Part shown: in pieces, positions 1 to 8,467 of the stretch | How positions within the stretch are numbered: the first letter of the stretch is position 1 | How the letters are laid out: each line of letters begins with the position of its first letter | From: Marinobacter sp. MDS2 | GTDB lineage: Bacteria; Pseudomonadota; Gammaproteobacteria; Pseudomonadales; Oleiphilaceae | NCBI RefSeq assembly: GCF_030718085.1 | Contig: NZ_JAVAJF010000001.1 | Location: 1,240,001-1,304,000, forward strand | Direction of reading: 5' to 3' | Length of the DNA: 64,000 nucleotides | Notes under the pieces: generated by a model | The model's input: the letters and a program-made list of their open reading frames with translations, nothing else | What the model was told of the DNA's origin: nothing | Databases searched by the model: none | Made by a program: the position numbers and the translations under genes

Positions 1-595
1 CTCTGGCGACATCATCGTTCACGGTGATCCCGTTCGATTCAAACACAACCGGAAAGGCGAGCGGATCCCTGCCAGTAACCGCCAGGTTGAGTTGATTCGT
101 GCGCGTCTGTCTATGGTGTTCCAGGGTTTTAACTTGTGGTCACACATGACCGTGCTGGAAAACATCATCGAAGCACCGGTCAATGTACTTAAGGTCCCCA
201 AGAAAGAAGCCATCGAGCGCGCCGAAGCGTATTTGAACAAAGTCGGCATTTACGAGCGCAAAGATTACTACCCGGCACAGATGTCTGGTGGTCAACAACA
301 GCGGGCAGCCATCGCCCGGGCTTTGGCGATGGAGCCAGAGGTCATGTTGTTTGACGAGCCAACGTCGGCGTTAGACCCCGAACTAGTGGGTGAAGTATTG
401 AAGGTAATGCAGAGCTTGGCCGAGGAAGGCCGCACCATGATCGTGGTCACTCACGAAATGGCGTTTGCAAGGGACGTGTCGAGCCAGGTGCTGTTTTTGC
501 ATCAGGGCGTAATTGAAGAGCAAGGTTCACCGGAAAAGGTGTTTGATCATCCGGAATCTGAACGTATGCAGCAATTTCTTGCTCCCAAGTTCTGA
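1..595 (+). CDS. Polar/basic amino-acid ABC transporter ATP-binding protein, 5' partial
   Basis: Cytoplasmic ATPase of an amino-acid importer of the HisP/AotP/ArtP type. The gene enters from the left edge, with the first whole codon at base 2, so the Walker A motif is outside the window. Visible motifs in order are the Q-loop in VFQGFNLW, the ABC signature [15 protein letters not shown], Walker B with the D-loop in [10 protein letters not shown], and the switch histidine in VVTHEM. The C-terminus ends in a short FLAPKF tail. It lies 88 bp before a periplasmic binding protein and two permeases on the same strand, so it is almost certainly their ATPase. Location next to astE favours arginine/ornithine as substrate, which is an inference. 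Confidence 0.93.
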   Translation, partial: SGDIIVHGDPVRFKHNRKGERIPASNRQVELIRARLSMVFQGFNLWSHMTVLENIIEAPVNVLKVPKKEAIERAEAYLNKVGIYERKDYYPAQMSGGQQQRAAIARALAMEPEVMLFDEPTSALDPELVGEVLKVMQSLAEEGRTMIVVTHEMAFARDVSSQVLFLHQGVIEEQGSPEKVFDHPESERMQQFLAPKF

Positions 596-683
596 ACACC
601 GATGCTATCTTGAAACCGGAACCAGATTAGAAAACTTCCATAAAAAATAAAGCCTGAATGGCAAACGAGTGGAGAAGTGACAC

Positions 684-1430
684 ATGAAAAAATTATTGAT
701 TGCAGCAAGTTGCGCTATGGCCATGTTCGCCAGTGGCGCACAGGCTCAAGACCTGCGCATTGCGTTTGACGTACCCTACGAGCCGTTTGAATACAAAGAT
801 GACAACGGTGAACTGACCGGTTTCGAAGTAGAGCTGGCCAGCGCCATGTGTAAAGAGCTGGAAGCCAATTGCGAATTCGTTATCCAGGCTTGGGACGGTA
901 TGATTCCTGGCCTGATCGCCCGTAAATTCGATTTGATCATGTCGTCCATGTCGATCACCGAAGAGCGTGCCAAGCGCGTTCTGTTCTCGGAGCCGTACTA
1001 CATCACACCGGGCGGATGGTTCGGCCCTGAGTCGTTCAATACCGATGTGACCGATCTGGAAGCCATGAAAGGTAAGACCGTTGGCGTTCAGCGCGGCACC
1101 ACCATGGACACTTACGTTACTGAAAACATGCACAGCGCTGTAACCATCAAACGTTACACCACCGCTGAAGACATGGTTCTGGACCTCGAAGGCCAGCGTA
1201 TTGATGTGGCGTTTGTAGATTACCCGGTTGGCGAGCAAACAATTCTGAACCGCGACGGTTACAAAGAAGTGGGCGAGCCTGTGAAGCTGGGTGAAGGTGT
1301 TGGTGTTGCCATGCGCAAGCGTGACGCCAAGCTGGCCAAAGAGATCAATGCCGCTCTGAAGACTCTGAAAGAGAACGGCACCTACGACTCCATCATGGCC
1401 AAGTACTTCAACTACGACATCAAGATTTAA
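684..1430 (+). CDS. Periplasmic polar/basic amino-acid binding protein (AotJ/ArtJ/HisJ type)
   Basis: Class of small type II solute-binding proteins, 248 residues, the usual length. A Sec signal peptide is clear (MKKLLIAA..., cleavage after AQA near residue 22) and the mature protein opens with QDLRIAFDVPYEPFEY, the typical ligand-lobe start. GELTGFEVELASAMCKEL and LIARKFDLIMSSMSITEERA are family motifs. The two cysteines (near residues 53 and 60) resemble the disulphide of Lys/Arg/Orn-binding proteins. A ribosome binding site GGAG precedes the ATG. It is separated from the permease genes by a stable hairpin, which fits the known need for excess binding protein. Substrate range among Arg, Orn, Lys and His cannot be settled from sequence reading alone. 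Confidence 0.92.
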   Translation: MKKLLIAASCAMAMFASGAQAQDLRIAFDVPYEPFEYKDDNGELTGFEVELASAMCKELEANCEFVIQAWDGMIPGLIARKFDLIMSSMSITEERAKRVLFSEPYYITPGGWFGPESFNTDVTDLEAMKGKTVGVQRGTTMDTYVTENMHSAVTIKRYTTAEDMVLDLEGQRIDVAFVDYPVGEQTILNRDGYKEVGEPVKLGEGVGVAMRKRDAKLAKEINAALKTLKENGTYDSIMAKYFNYDIKI

Positions 1431-1438
1431 ACCACTCC

Positions 1439-1462
1439 GGGAGCAGCCTGCGGGCTGCTCCC
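1439..1462 (+). promoter_or_regulatory. Hairpin between binding protein and permease genes (mRNA stabiliser type)
   Basis: Ten-bp perfect arms GGGAGCAGCC / GGCTGCTCCC enclose a four-base loop, directly after the binding-protein stop codon. No T tract follows, so it is not a classical terminator. Such hairpins after binding-protein genes commonly protect the upstream message from 3' exonucleases and give more binding protein than permease. Confidence 0.6.
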
Positions 1463-1480
1463 AGCATTCCGGACTCTCTC

Positions 1481-2185
1481 ATGCTTGATCTGAAAGGCTA
1501 TGGCCCCGCCCTCGCAGAAGGTGCCGTGGTTACCATTGAGCTGGCATTCCTGTCGTTGGCACTGGCGGTTACTCTTGGCCTGCTAGGCGCATCGGCCAAA
1601 CTTTCTGGCAACCGCGTACTGACGGGCATCGCCACTGCCTACACCACCCTGATTCGGGGCGTACCCGATTTGGTGATGATGCTGTTGTTTTATTATGGCG
1701 GCCAGGTGGCGGTAAATGCCCTTTCAGATTATTTGTGGGAAACCCGGGAAATTGATTTCTTCTTCCAGTTCGACCCGTTCATCTCTGGCGTGGTCACTAT
1801 CGGTCTGATTTTCGGCGCTTACATGACGGAAACCTTCCGGGGTGCCTTTCTGGCGGTCAATGTCGGACAGATCGAAGCCGCCAAAGCTTATGGCTTTACC
1901 CGCTGGCACACGTTCCGACGAGTGATGATTCCGCAGATGATGCGCCATGCCTTGCCGGGCATCGGGAACAACTGGCAGGTTCTGCTGAAAACCACAGCAC
2001 TGGTTTCCATCATCGGCCTTACCGACATGGTGCGCGTGGCCGAGGAAGCGGCAAAGGCCGAGCGCATGCCGTTCCATTTCTTTATTCCTGTTGCTGCGGT
2101 TTATCTGGCGCTGACGGCAGGCACTGAGTTGTTCATCCGCTGGCTTGATAAACGAGCCAACGTCGGCGTGGTTCAGGGGAATTAA
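1481..2185 (+). CDS. Amino-acid ABC transporter permease (AotQ/HisQ type)
   Basis: Inner-membrane permease of 234 residues, the usual size for HisQ/ArtQ. About five hydrophobic segments are visible, with the N-terminal polar-amino-acid permease motif GAVVTIELAFLSLALAV. The EAA loop that docks the ATPase reads IEAAKAYGFTRWHTFRRVMI at roughly residues 130-150. It forms an operon with the next permease, from which it is separated by only 3 bp. It should pair with that protein as a heterodimeric channel. Distinguishing HisQ-like from HisM-like relies on order and length. Confidence 0.9.
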   Translation: MLDLKGYGPALAEGAVVTIELAFLSLALAVTLGLLGASAKLSGNRVLTGIATAYTTLIRGVPDLVMMLLFYYGGQVAVNALSDYLWETREIDFFFQFDPFISGVVTIGLIFGAYMTETFRGAFLAVNVGQIEAAKAYGFTRWHTFRRVMIPQMMRHALPGIGNNWQVLLKTTALVSIIGLTDMVRVAEEAAKAERMPFHFFIPVAAVYLALTAGTELFIRWLDKRANVGVVQGN

Positions 2186-2188
2186 ACG

Positions 2189-2911
2189 ATGCCTGATTTT
2201 ATTGCCGATTGGCTGAATTCCAACGAAATTTTCACCGTCATGACGCTGATGGAATACTGGGACGGGCTGGTTACTACCGTGCACCTGGTGTTTTTGTCTT
2301 TGGTCATCGGGCTGATTGTGGCGGTGCCTTTGGCGATTCTTCGCACGGTGAAGAATCCGTTTGTCTCTGGCCCTATCTGGCTGTACACCTATTTGTTCCG
2401 GGGTACGCCATTGCTGATTCAGCTGTATATCATTTACTACGGTGTGGCGCAGATTCCGGGCATTCAGGACACCTTTTGGTGGGAGATTTTCAAGGAACCG
2501 CTCTACCCTGCTTTGCTGGCGTTTACGCTGAATACGGCGGCCTATACTACTGAGATTATTCGCGGTGCCATTATGTCTACGCCGAATGGCGAGATTGAGG
2601 CGGCGAAGGCTTACGGTATGAATTGGTTTTTGCGGATGCGGCGGATTATTCTTCCGAGCGCGGCGCGGCGGGCGGTGCAGGCGTATTCGAATGAGGTTAT
2701 TTTTATGCTTCATGCGAGTGCCATTGCGAGTATCGTGACGATTGTGGATCTTACCGGGGCTGCGCGGAATATTTACTCGCGGTTTTACGCGCCGTTTGAC
2801 GCGTTTATTTTTGTGGCGCTGATTTATTTGGCTTTGACGTTCATTCTGGTTTTCGTGTTTCGTAAACTGGAAAATCATTTGTTGCGGCATCAACGGCCGG
2901 CCAATTCCTGA
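2189..2911 (+). CDS. Amino-acid ABC transporter permease (AotM/HisM type)
   Basis: Second permease subunit, 240 residues, starting 3 bp after the previous stop. It carries the family N-terminal motif GLVTTVHLVFLSLVIGL, the channel segment YLFRGTPLLIQLYIIYYG and the EAA loop IEAAKAYGMNWFLRMRRIIL near residues 130-150. From about base 2580 the codon usage is visibly less optimised (many GCG, TTT and ATT codons) than in the first half; I draw no conclusion from this. It is the last gene of the importer operon. A structured intergenic repeat follows, before astE. Confidence 0.9.
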   Translation: MPDFIADWLNSNEIFTVMTLMEYWDGLVTTVHLVFLSLVIGLIVAVPLAILRTVKNPFVSGPIWLYTYLFRGTPLLIQLYIIYYGVAQIPGIQDTFWWEIFKEPLYPALLAFTLNTAAYTTEIIRGAIMSTPNGEIEAAKAYGMNWFLRMRRIILPSAARRAVQAYSNEVIFMLHASAIASIVTIVDLTGAARNIYSRFYAPFDAFIFVALIYLALTFILVFVFRKLENHLLRHQRPANS

Positions 2912-2936
2912 TTCTTTTAGTATTGGTGCAAGGCTA

Positions 2937-3040
2937 GGTGTCGGGGTGGTCTTGCCGAGAACCGCTACGAGCACATCCATGTGCGCTTCTCTCAGGCCAT
3001 CCTTGGCCTTCGACATTCTCGGCAAGACCACCCCGACACC
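2937..3040 (+). repeat. Variable-stem/conserved-core repeat, copy A
   Basis: A 25-bp perfect inverted repeat (2937-2961 and 3016-3040, beginning GGTGTCGGGGTGGTCTTGCC) encloses a 54-base centre at 2962-3015. With one mismatch the stem extends outward a further five positions (GGCT/AGCC). The centre contains two small hairpins, GCACATCCATGTGC and AGGCCATCCTTGGCCT. The same centre occurs at 62180-62233 (one base different) and, inverted, at 41606-41659, but the stem sequence is unrelated in each copy. It lies between the importer operon and astE. No T tract follows. Confidence 0.85.
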
Positions 3041-3114
3041 CAGCCCCGAACCTGTTCCTGGGTCTAAGTTCGGCCCGCTCCGGTAATCACAAAAACTATA
3101 CGGGAGAGGGTTTC

Positions 3115-4164
3115 ATGATTACGCTCACACACCTTTTCGGCATTTCTCCCGACTGGCTTTCGCACACCCTTTCTCACGCGGCTTCTGCTCTCCCTGAAAC
3201 CACCTCGAAACTTGCCGACGGCACCCACGTTGCCCGAATCGCCAATGGCGTGCTTTGGCTCACACCGCCAGCTGAAAGGGATAACCCGAACCGCGAGGCG
3301 TTGATTGTTTCGGCGGGGGTTCATGGTAACGAGACGGCGCCGATTGAGGTGCTGAACGGGCTGGTGTCGGAGTTACTTGCGGGTGAGTGGCCGCTGGCTT
3401 GTCCGTTATTGCTGATACTCGGGAATCCCCCTGCCATGGTGGCCGGGCAACGGTTTTTGGATGTGAACATGAACCGGCTGTTTAATGGCGCGCACGGGAA
3501 GCCAGAGTATGCAGATTTACCGGAAGCAAATCGCGCCCGGTTTCTTGAGGAGGTCTGTCGGGCCTTTGCGGATGAGCACTCTGATCTTGCGTTGAGCCAC
3601 TACGATTTGCACACGGCAATACGGCCATCAAAACAAGAGCGCTTTGCCTTGTATCCGTTTGTACCGGGTCGTTCCGTGCCTCGCGGTCAATGTGCTTTTT
3701 TGTTGGAAGCCGACGTGGAAGCGTTGTTGCTTCAGCATAAAACGTCCACGGTGTTTTCTTCGTTTTCTGCCAGCCAACTGGGTGCCGAGAGTTTTACCGT
3801 AGAGCTGGGGAAGGTTCGGCCGTTTGGTCAGAATGATTTGCAGCGTTTTAACGGTATTCAACAGGCGTTACGACGGCGTTTTCGTGGTGCGCCCGCGCCA
3901 AAGGCCCAGTGCACGGAACAACTGACGGTGTTTGAGGTGGTGCATGAGGTTTTGAATACCGGGCCGGGGTTCCGGTTTCATGTGCCCGATGATGTGTCGA
4001 ATTTTACCCTGTACCCGCCGGGCACGGTGATTTGGGAAGACGGCGAGAATTGTTACCGTGTTGGCGCGGAGCCCGAGGGGATTGTGTTCCCGAATCGGGA
4101 GGTTCCGGTGGGGCAACGAGTGGGGCTGATGGTGCGAGCGCAAACAAAACGTCAGGCGGGATAG
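3115..4164 (+). CDS. astE: Succinylglutamate desuccinylase
   Basis: Last enzyme of the AST arginine pathway: hydrolyses N-succinylglutamate to glutamate and succinate. The protein is 349 residues, close to the usual 320-350. Zinc ligands of this carboxypeptidase-like family are recognisable: H70 and E73 in GVHGNE and H166 in SHYDLHT. E230 in ESFTVELGK is the likely general base. The start chosen at 3115 is preceded by CGGGAGAGGG; the frame is open further upstream to 2938, but that part runs through the structured repeat and is not coding. It sits alone between the amino-acid importer and the minus-strand efflux genes, about 5 kb from astB, so it is split from the rest of the pathway. Confidence 0.93.
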   Translation: MITLTHLFGISPDWLSHTLSHAASALPETTSKLADGTHVARIANGVLWLTPPAERDNPNREALIVSAGVHGNETAPIEVLNGLVSELLAGEWPLACPLLLILGNPPAMVAGQRFLDVNMNRLFNGAHGKPEYADLPEANRARFLEEVCRAFADEHSDLALSHYDLHTAIRPSKQERFALYPFVPGRSVPRGQCAFLLEADVEALLLQHKTSTVFSSFSASQLGAESFTVELGKVRPFGQNDLQRFNGIQQALRRRFRGAPAPKAQCTEQLTVFEVVHEVLNTGPGFRFHVPDDVSNFTLYPPGTVIWEDGENCYRVGAEPEGIVFPNREVPVGQRVGLMVRAQTKRQAG

Positions 4165-4189
4165 TGAGCCACTACCCCGCCTGAATTCG

Positions 4190-7100
4190 TTATGCCGGGG
4201 CGTTTTCGGGTTCAGCCACCGGTAATTTGATGAGTTTGGTGCACACCGCCGGGATCACCAACAAGGTCAGTACCGTTGAAGCCAGCAAGCCGGAGATGAT
4301 CGCCCAGGCCATGGGTGGCCACAGTGTGGAGCTGGAGAGTGCCAGCGGCAGCAATCCGGCCACGGTGGTGGCGGTGGTCAGCAGGATTGGCCGGGTGCGG
4401 CGTTCTACTGCGGTTCTGACCGCATCTTTGATTGCCCTGCCCTTTTCCAGCTCGCGATCCATTACGTCCAGCAGAACGATGGCGTTGTTGACCACGATGC
4501 CTACCAAGGCAATAACTCCCAGCAGCGATTGGAAGCCGAAGGGCGAGCCAGACAGCACCAACCCGGGGAATATTCCCACTGTTGCCAAGGGCACGGTCAG
4601 CAGGATGATGCCGACACGGCGGAACGAGTTGAACTGCAGCAGCAGGAAGAACAGCAACAACAGCATGCCTATGGGAGCCGCAGTGAGTAGCGCGCTGTTG
4701 GCATCGTTGGACCCTTCAGCGTCACCGCCCATTTCCAGCCGTGTTCCGGGTGGCAAGGGGTTTTCCGCCAACGCTGCGTTCAATCCGTCCAGCGCCTGGC
4801 TGAAGCTGTAGCCTTTGGTAAGATTGGCCGTCACCGCGTTCACTCGGACGCCGTTGCGCAGGTATCGTGCTGCCGGCTCCCAGGTGGTTTCAACAGTTGC
4901 CACCGCAGACAACGGAATGGCATCGCCGCGGCTGTTGTAGATGTTGACCGACAGCAAACGCGACAACGACAACAAGGTACCCTCACGCGAGCGAAGCACG
5001 ATGGGGATCGGGTCTTCTTCCTGGCGATAGCGTTCTGCCATGGCACCAAAACTCTGTCCGTACAGGCTTTGTGCTACGTCCGCACGGGTCAGGCCATAGC
5101 GGGCTGCGGTCGCGTCATCCACATTAATGGCGATGCTCGGCACACCGATGTCCAGATCGTGACGAACGTCTACCGTGCCTTCCACATCGCGAAGGACCGA
5201 ATAGATCTGTTCAGTTGCCAAGACTCGGGCATCGTCATCGGCATGGTAGACACGTACTTCAACCGGCGCAGTGCGTGGTGGCCCCTGTCCCAGTATCCCC
5301 ACAGAGATATCCAGTTCCGGCAGGTTTTGGGCTACCTCTTTGCGAATCTTTCGAACCAGATCGGTGGTGTCTGCCAAGGTGGGCGTTCGCACTACAAGGC
5401 GGGCCCGGTTCGGTGATTGCGGTGCACGCTGCAAGTTGTAGTAGAAGCTTGGGCCGGTAAAGCCGACAAAGCGGTGCACTTCCAGCGCTTCGGGCTGAGT
5501 GCGAATGGTGCGCTCAAGGCTCTCGGCCACTTCTGCAGTGCGGGCCTGATCGGTGCCTTCCGGCATGTACATTTCGACGATCACCCGCGGTCGGTCTGCG
5601 TTCGGGAAGAATTGCTGAGCCATAAACGGCGTTAAGCCGACACTGATCGCAACAAGCAAAGCGCCAAAAGCAATCAATTTTTTCGGGTGTTTGAACACCA
5701 AACCACCGAGGAAACGAGCGAGCCCAACCAGTCGATCTTCACCTACATTCTTGCGAGCTTTGAGGAAACGTATCGCCAACAGAGGCACCGCCGAGATCGC
5801 CAGCAGATAACTGACCGACAGCGTCAGCATAATCATAACGGGAACACCGCGGGTGAAGTCGGCCGCGCCGCCTTTCGCCATCAACAGCGGAGCAAAGGCT
5901 GCCAGCGTGGTACCGGTGGAGGCGCCCAGCGGCCCCGCCAGTTCACCAACCGCTTTCTTCAAGGCATCCAACCGGCGCATGCCGGCATCCAGATAGCCCT
6001 GAATGCTTTCCACAATTACGATGGCGTTATCGATGAGTATACCGAGCGAGATCACCATACCGATCACGGCAATCTGATGCAGTACGCCGCCACCGAGGTC
6101 GTAGAGCCCGACACTGATCATCGCCACCATCGGCAGGATGGAGGCCACCAGCAGCCCCATTCGAATGCCCATGCCCGTAAACACCACGGCCACGATGATC
6201 AAGACCGAGAACACCAGGCTCCAGGCCAGATTATCCAGGCGGTCTGAAACCTTGTCGGGCTGGAAGAACATTTCCCGCAGCTCGTAAGGCTCAAAGTCCG
6301 GGCGAATCTCGCCCAGCCTGTCGCGAATTCGCTCACCGAAGCGAATGGCGTCGGTATTGCCTTCTTCCATGATCAGCGACACCAAGACCACCCGCTCGCC
6401 ATCAAACCAGGTTTCGGGCTGGCGCGGCTCAACAGGCCCACGCCATACTTCCGCGGCGGCTGCGAGAGGAACCTGCGAACCGTCTGGCAGCTCAATAGGC
6501 GTGGCCCGAATGGCTTCGATGTCACTGAATTCCGAATTCGGCAAGACAGAGAGTCGCTTACCGTCCACTACGACAAAACCGCCGGGTGTGGTTTGGTTCC
6601 GTTGCGACAGGGTTTGCAGCACACGCTGCGGCGAAATCCCGAGTCGGAATAAAGCCGCATCATCCAGAGCGAGAGTGATCTGTTCGTCCACCTCACCTTC
6701 AAGCTCGATGCGTGAAACACCGGGAATATCCGAAAGGTTTTGTTTGAGGCGCTCTGCGGCTTTAGACAGTTCGGTTATCGACGGCGAACCGCCCACGGCC
6801 AGCACCACCGCAGGAATATCAATCAGCCGGTCGTCCAGGCTCATCTGCCCCACACCGTCGGGGAAATCCTGCTTGGCGCGCTCCATGGCCTGGCGTACGC
6901 GATCCCACGCAGCATCGGTATCGTAAATACGATCAAGCAGTTTGATTCTCGCCAAGGCCACGCCGGTTCGGGCGGTGCCCTGACTGAAGTCGACCTCTTC
7001 AACCTGCCGCAGTTCATCGGTCAACGGCCGCAACACCAGCCGTTCAACCGCTTCGGCACTGGCTCCCGGGTAATTCACCGAAATCATACCCGCGCGGTAT

Positions 7101-7216
7101 GGGAAGGAAGGATCTTCCTGGCGGGGCATGGTGCTGTAGGCTGCGATGCCCAACAGGCAAAGCATGGTAACGACCATGCCCAGCAGTCGTTGATAATTAA
7201 GCAGGCTACGGGTCAT
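4190..7216 (-). CDS. RND efflux transporter, inner-membrane permease
   Basis: Proton-driven resistance-nodulation-division pump of 1008 residues, the normal size for the AcrB superfamily. It has an N-terminal membrane segment (residues 10-30), a large periplasmic porter domain, a membrane block from about 330, a second periplasmic domain and a final membrane block near 850-1000. The proton-relay region reads ISLGILIDNAIVIVES, giving D396 N397 in place of the Asp-Asp of AcrB; a DN pair is common in other RND subfamilies. A GxxxGxR-type start and PRQEDPSFPYR mark the clade related to TriC/MexK-like pumps rather than AcrB itself. Its ATG shares a base with the adaptor stop codon (TGATG), so the two are translationally coupled. 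No outer-membrane channel gene is present. Substrate unknown. Confidence 0.9.
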   Translation of the reverse strand: MTRSLLNYQRLLGMVVTMLCLLGIAAYSTMPRQEDPSFPYRAGMISVNYPGASAEAVERLVLRPLTDELRQVEEVDFSQGTARTGVALARIKLLDRIYDTDAAWDRVRQAMERAKQDFPDGVGQMSLDDRLIDIPAVVLAVGGSPSITELSKAAERLKQNLSDIPGVSRIELEGEVDEQITLALDDAALFRLGISPQRVLQTLSQRNQTTPGGFVVVDGKRLSVLPNSEFSDIEAIRATPIELPDGSQVPLAAAAEVWRGPVEPRQPETWFDGERVVLVSLIMEEGNTDAIRFGERIRDRLGEIRPDFEPYELREMFFQPDKVSDRLDNLAWSLVFSVLIIVAVVFTGMGIRMGLLVASILPMVAMISVGLYDLGGGVLHQIAVIGMVISLGILIDNAIVIVESIQGYLDAGMRRLDALKKAVGELAGPLGASTGTTLAAFAPLLMAKGGAADFTRGVPVMIMLTLSVSYLLAISAVPLLAIRFLKARKNVGEDRLVGLARFLGGLVFKHPKKLIAFGALLVAISVGLTPFMAQQFFPNADRPRVIVEMYMPEGTDQARTAEVAESLERTIRTQPEALEVHRFVGFTGPSFYYNLQRAPQSPNRARLVVRTPTLADTTDLVRKIRKEVAQNLPELDISVGILGQGPPRTAPVEVRVYHADDDARVLATEQIYSVLRDVEGTVDVRHDLDIGVPSIAINVDDATAARYGLTRADVAQSLYGQSFGAMAERYRQEEDPIPIVLRSREGTLLSLSRLLSVNIYNSRGDAIPLSAVATVETTWEPAARYLRNGVRVNAVTANLTKGYSFSQALDGLNAALAENPLPPGTRLEMGGDAEGSNDANSALLTAAPIGMLLLLFFLLLQFNSFRRVGIILLTVPLATVGIFPGLVLSGSPFGFQSLLGVIALVGIVVNNAIVLLDVMDRELEKGRAIKDAVRTAVERRTRPILLTTATTVAGLLPLALSSSTLWPPMAWAIISGLLASTVLTLLVIPAVCTKLIKLPVAEPENAPA

Positions 7217-8301
7217 CAGCGCACCTCCACGGTGTCGCCATCCACCAATCGTGTCATGCCGGCATACACCACCTGATCACCAGGCTGAAGCTCGCCGGGG
7301 TGCACCATCACTCGCTCACCGATCACACGATCCACTTTCACCGGTACCCGGTGCGCTACGCCATCGCTCACCCGATAAACGCTGGTGCCGGTAGCATAGC
7401 GCACCACCGCCAGCATGGGGACGGTCACCGCGGATTCCCGAACCGGCGTAACACCCACCTCAACCGGCTCGCCGGAGGACAACGAATTTGCCGGCAAACT
7501 GACCAACACCGGATGCAGCTCCCCGCGAATCGAACTGCCTTGGGCGATTTCTATAACCGTACCGGTTTCCGGCGAGCGGTTACGATCCTGAACCTGCCAG
7601 ACCGGCAGTTCCATCCCCACACGCACATGACTCAGCAAATGCGCCGGCACCCGGATTTCAACTTCCCGGCCCAGCGGTGAGGACAAACGCATCACTGGCT
7701 GCCCAGCCGAAACAAACTCGTCGCGCTCAACCAACAACGCTTCTACCTGGCCCGCAAACGGTGCTTTCAATACGCTTTCTTCGAGCAGATGAGTCGCTTC
7801 CGACAACGCGGCTTGCGCGGTGGCCATGCTGGCTCGAAGGGAATCGCGGCGTGCTGCAATCTGCTCCAGATTTTGCTCCGACACAACGCCACGCTTATGC
7901 AAACGCGCCGAGCGCTCCCACTCTCGCTGGGCCTGATTAAACTGGGTTTTCAACTCTTCAAGCTTGGCCGCTGCCGAATCCTGAGCCGGTTGCAAAGCGG
8001 GGTTGTATAGCGCCGCCAGCGTATCGCCAGGTTTCACCATCTGCCCCAGCTCAACCGGCCGCTCTTTGAGGGTACCGCTGACCTGAAACGTGAGCGTAGC
8101 GCGCTGGGCAGCTCGAACAATGCCGGAGAAGCGCAGTGGGATTTCCTCTACCTGCCCCCCGGTCACATCGGCAACACGAACCGATACCGCCGCCGAATTT
8201 TCCGCGGCTTCGCTGCTTCCGCCACGACACCCGGACAACAACAGCATCGCAAGCACAAGGGTCATTACGGTAAATGGGAGAGATCGTTTAGTGGGAGACA
8301 T
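7216..8301 (-). CDS. RND efflux periplasmic adaptor lipoprotein (membrane fusion protein)
   Basis: The 361-residue protein links the RND permease to an outer-membrane channel. The N-terminus is a lipoprotein signal with lipobox LLSGC, giving the lipidated cysteine C25. It is followed by a beta-barrel/lipoyl segment (RATLTFQVSGTLKERPVELGQMVKPGDTL is split around residues 65-95), an alpha-helical hairpin rich in Glu/Gln/Arg (about 100-170), the second lipoyl half (ESVLKAPFAGQVEALLVE) and C-terminal beta domains. It is first in a two-gene operon, divergent from a TetR regulator. The spacing and overlap with the pump gene leave little doubt about the partnership. Confidence 0.9.
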   Translation of the reverse strand: MSPTKRSLPFTVMTLVLAMLLLSGCRGGSSEAAENSAAVSVRVADVTGGQVEEIPLRFSGIVRAAQRATLTFQVSGTLKERPVELGQMVKPGDTLAALYNPALQPAQDSAAAKLEELKTQFNQAQREWERSARLHKRGVVSEQNLEQIAARRDSLRASMATAQAALSEATHLLEESVLKAPFAGQVEALLVERDEFVSAGQPVMRLSSPLGREVEIRVPAHLLSHVRVGMELPVWQVQDRNRSPETGTVIEIAQGSSIRGELHPVLVSLPANSLSSGEPVEVGVTPVRESAVTVPMLAVVRYATGTSVYRVSDGVAHRVPVKVDRVIGERVMVHPGELQPGDQVVYAGMTRLVDGDTVEVR

Positions 8302-8370
8302 GAACAGACAGCCCTTTCCCTGAATGATGGGTGGTGGGCATGCCGGTCCAGGAATTACAGGCAGCCCTAC

Positions 8371-8416
8371 TATGACGACATAATGTCATTCTTTGACAAT
8401 TTGTCAATAATAGGTT
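8371..8416. promoter_or_regulatory. Probable TetR operator overlapping divergent promoters
   Basis: Two palindromes lie side by side in the 166-bp gap between the efflux operon and its TetR gene. They are GACAT-A-ATGTC at 8377-8387 and TTGACAATTTGTCAA at 8393-8407, a perfect 15-mer about a central T. On the minus strand the second palindrome holds a TTGACA -35 hexamer (8407-8402) followed after 16 bp by CATTAT, so a repressor bound here would cover the efflux promoter. The motif assignment is inference; the symmetry is directly visible. Confidence 0.6.
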
Positions 8417-8467
8417 TTCATCGATACTTATCCACCGCCCAACCATCCCCTGAGGTAACCGCAAGCC

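Noticed and set aside
1724..3031. Minus-strand frame of 435 codons under the permease genes
   Set aside because: It covers both permeases in antisense and begins inside the structured repeat; composition is Arg/His/Asn rich.
2937..3040. Repeat family as integron attC sites
   Set aside because: attC sites also vary in sequence while staying palindromic, but they carry conserved ends (RYYYAAC/GTTRRRY) and a variable centre. Here the centre is conserved and the ends vary, and no integrase or cassettes are present.
2937..3040. Repeat copy A as a terminator
   Set aside because: No T tract on either side, the loop is 54 bases, and other copies lie before unrelated genes.
2938..3114. N-terminal extension of AstE through the repeat
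   Set aside because: The same kind of translation arises from all copies of the repeat core, and the ribosome site is at 3115.
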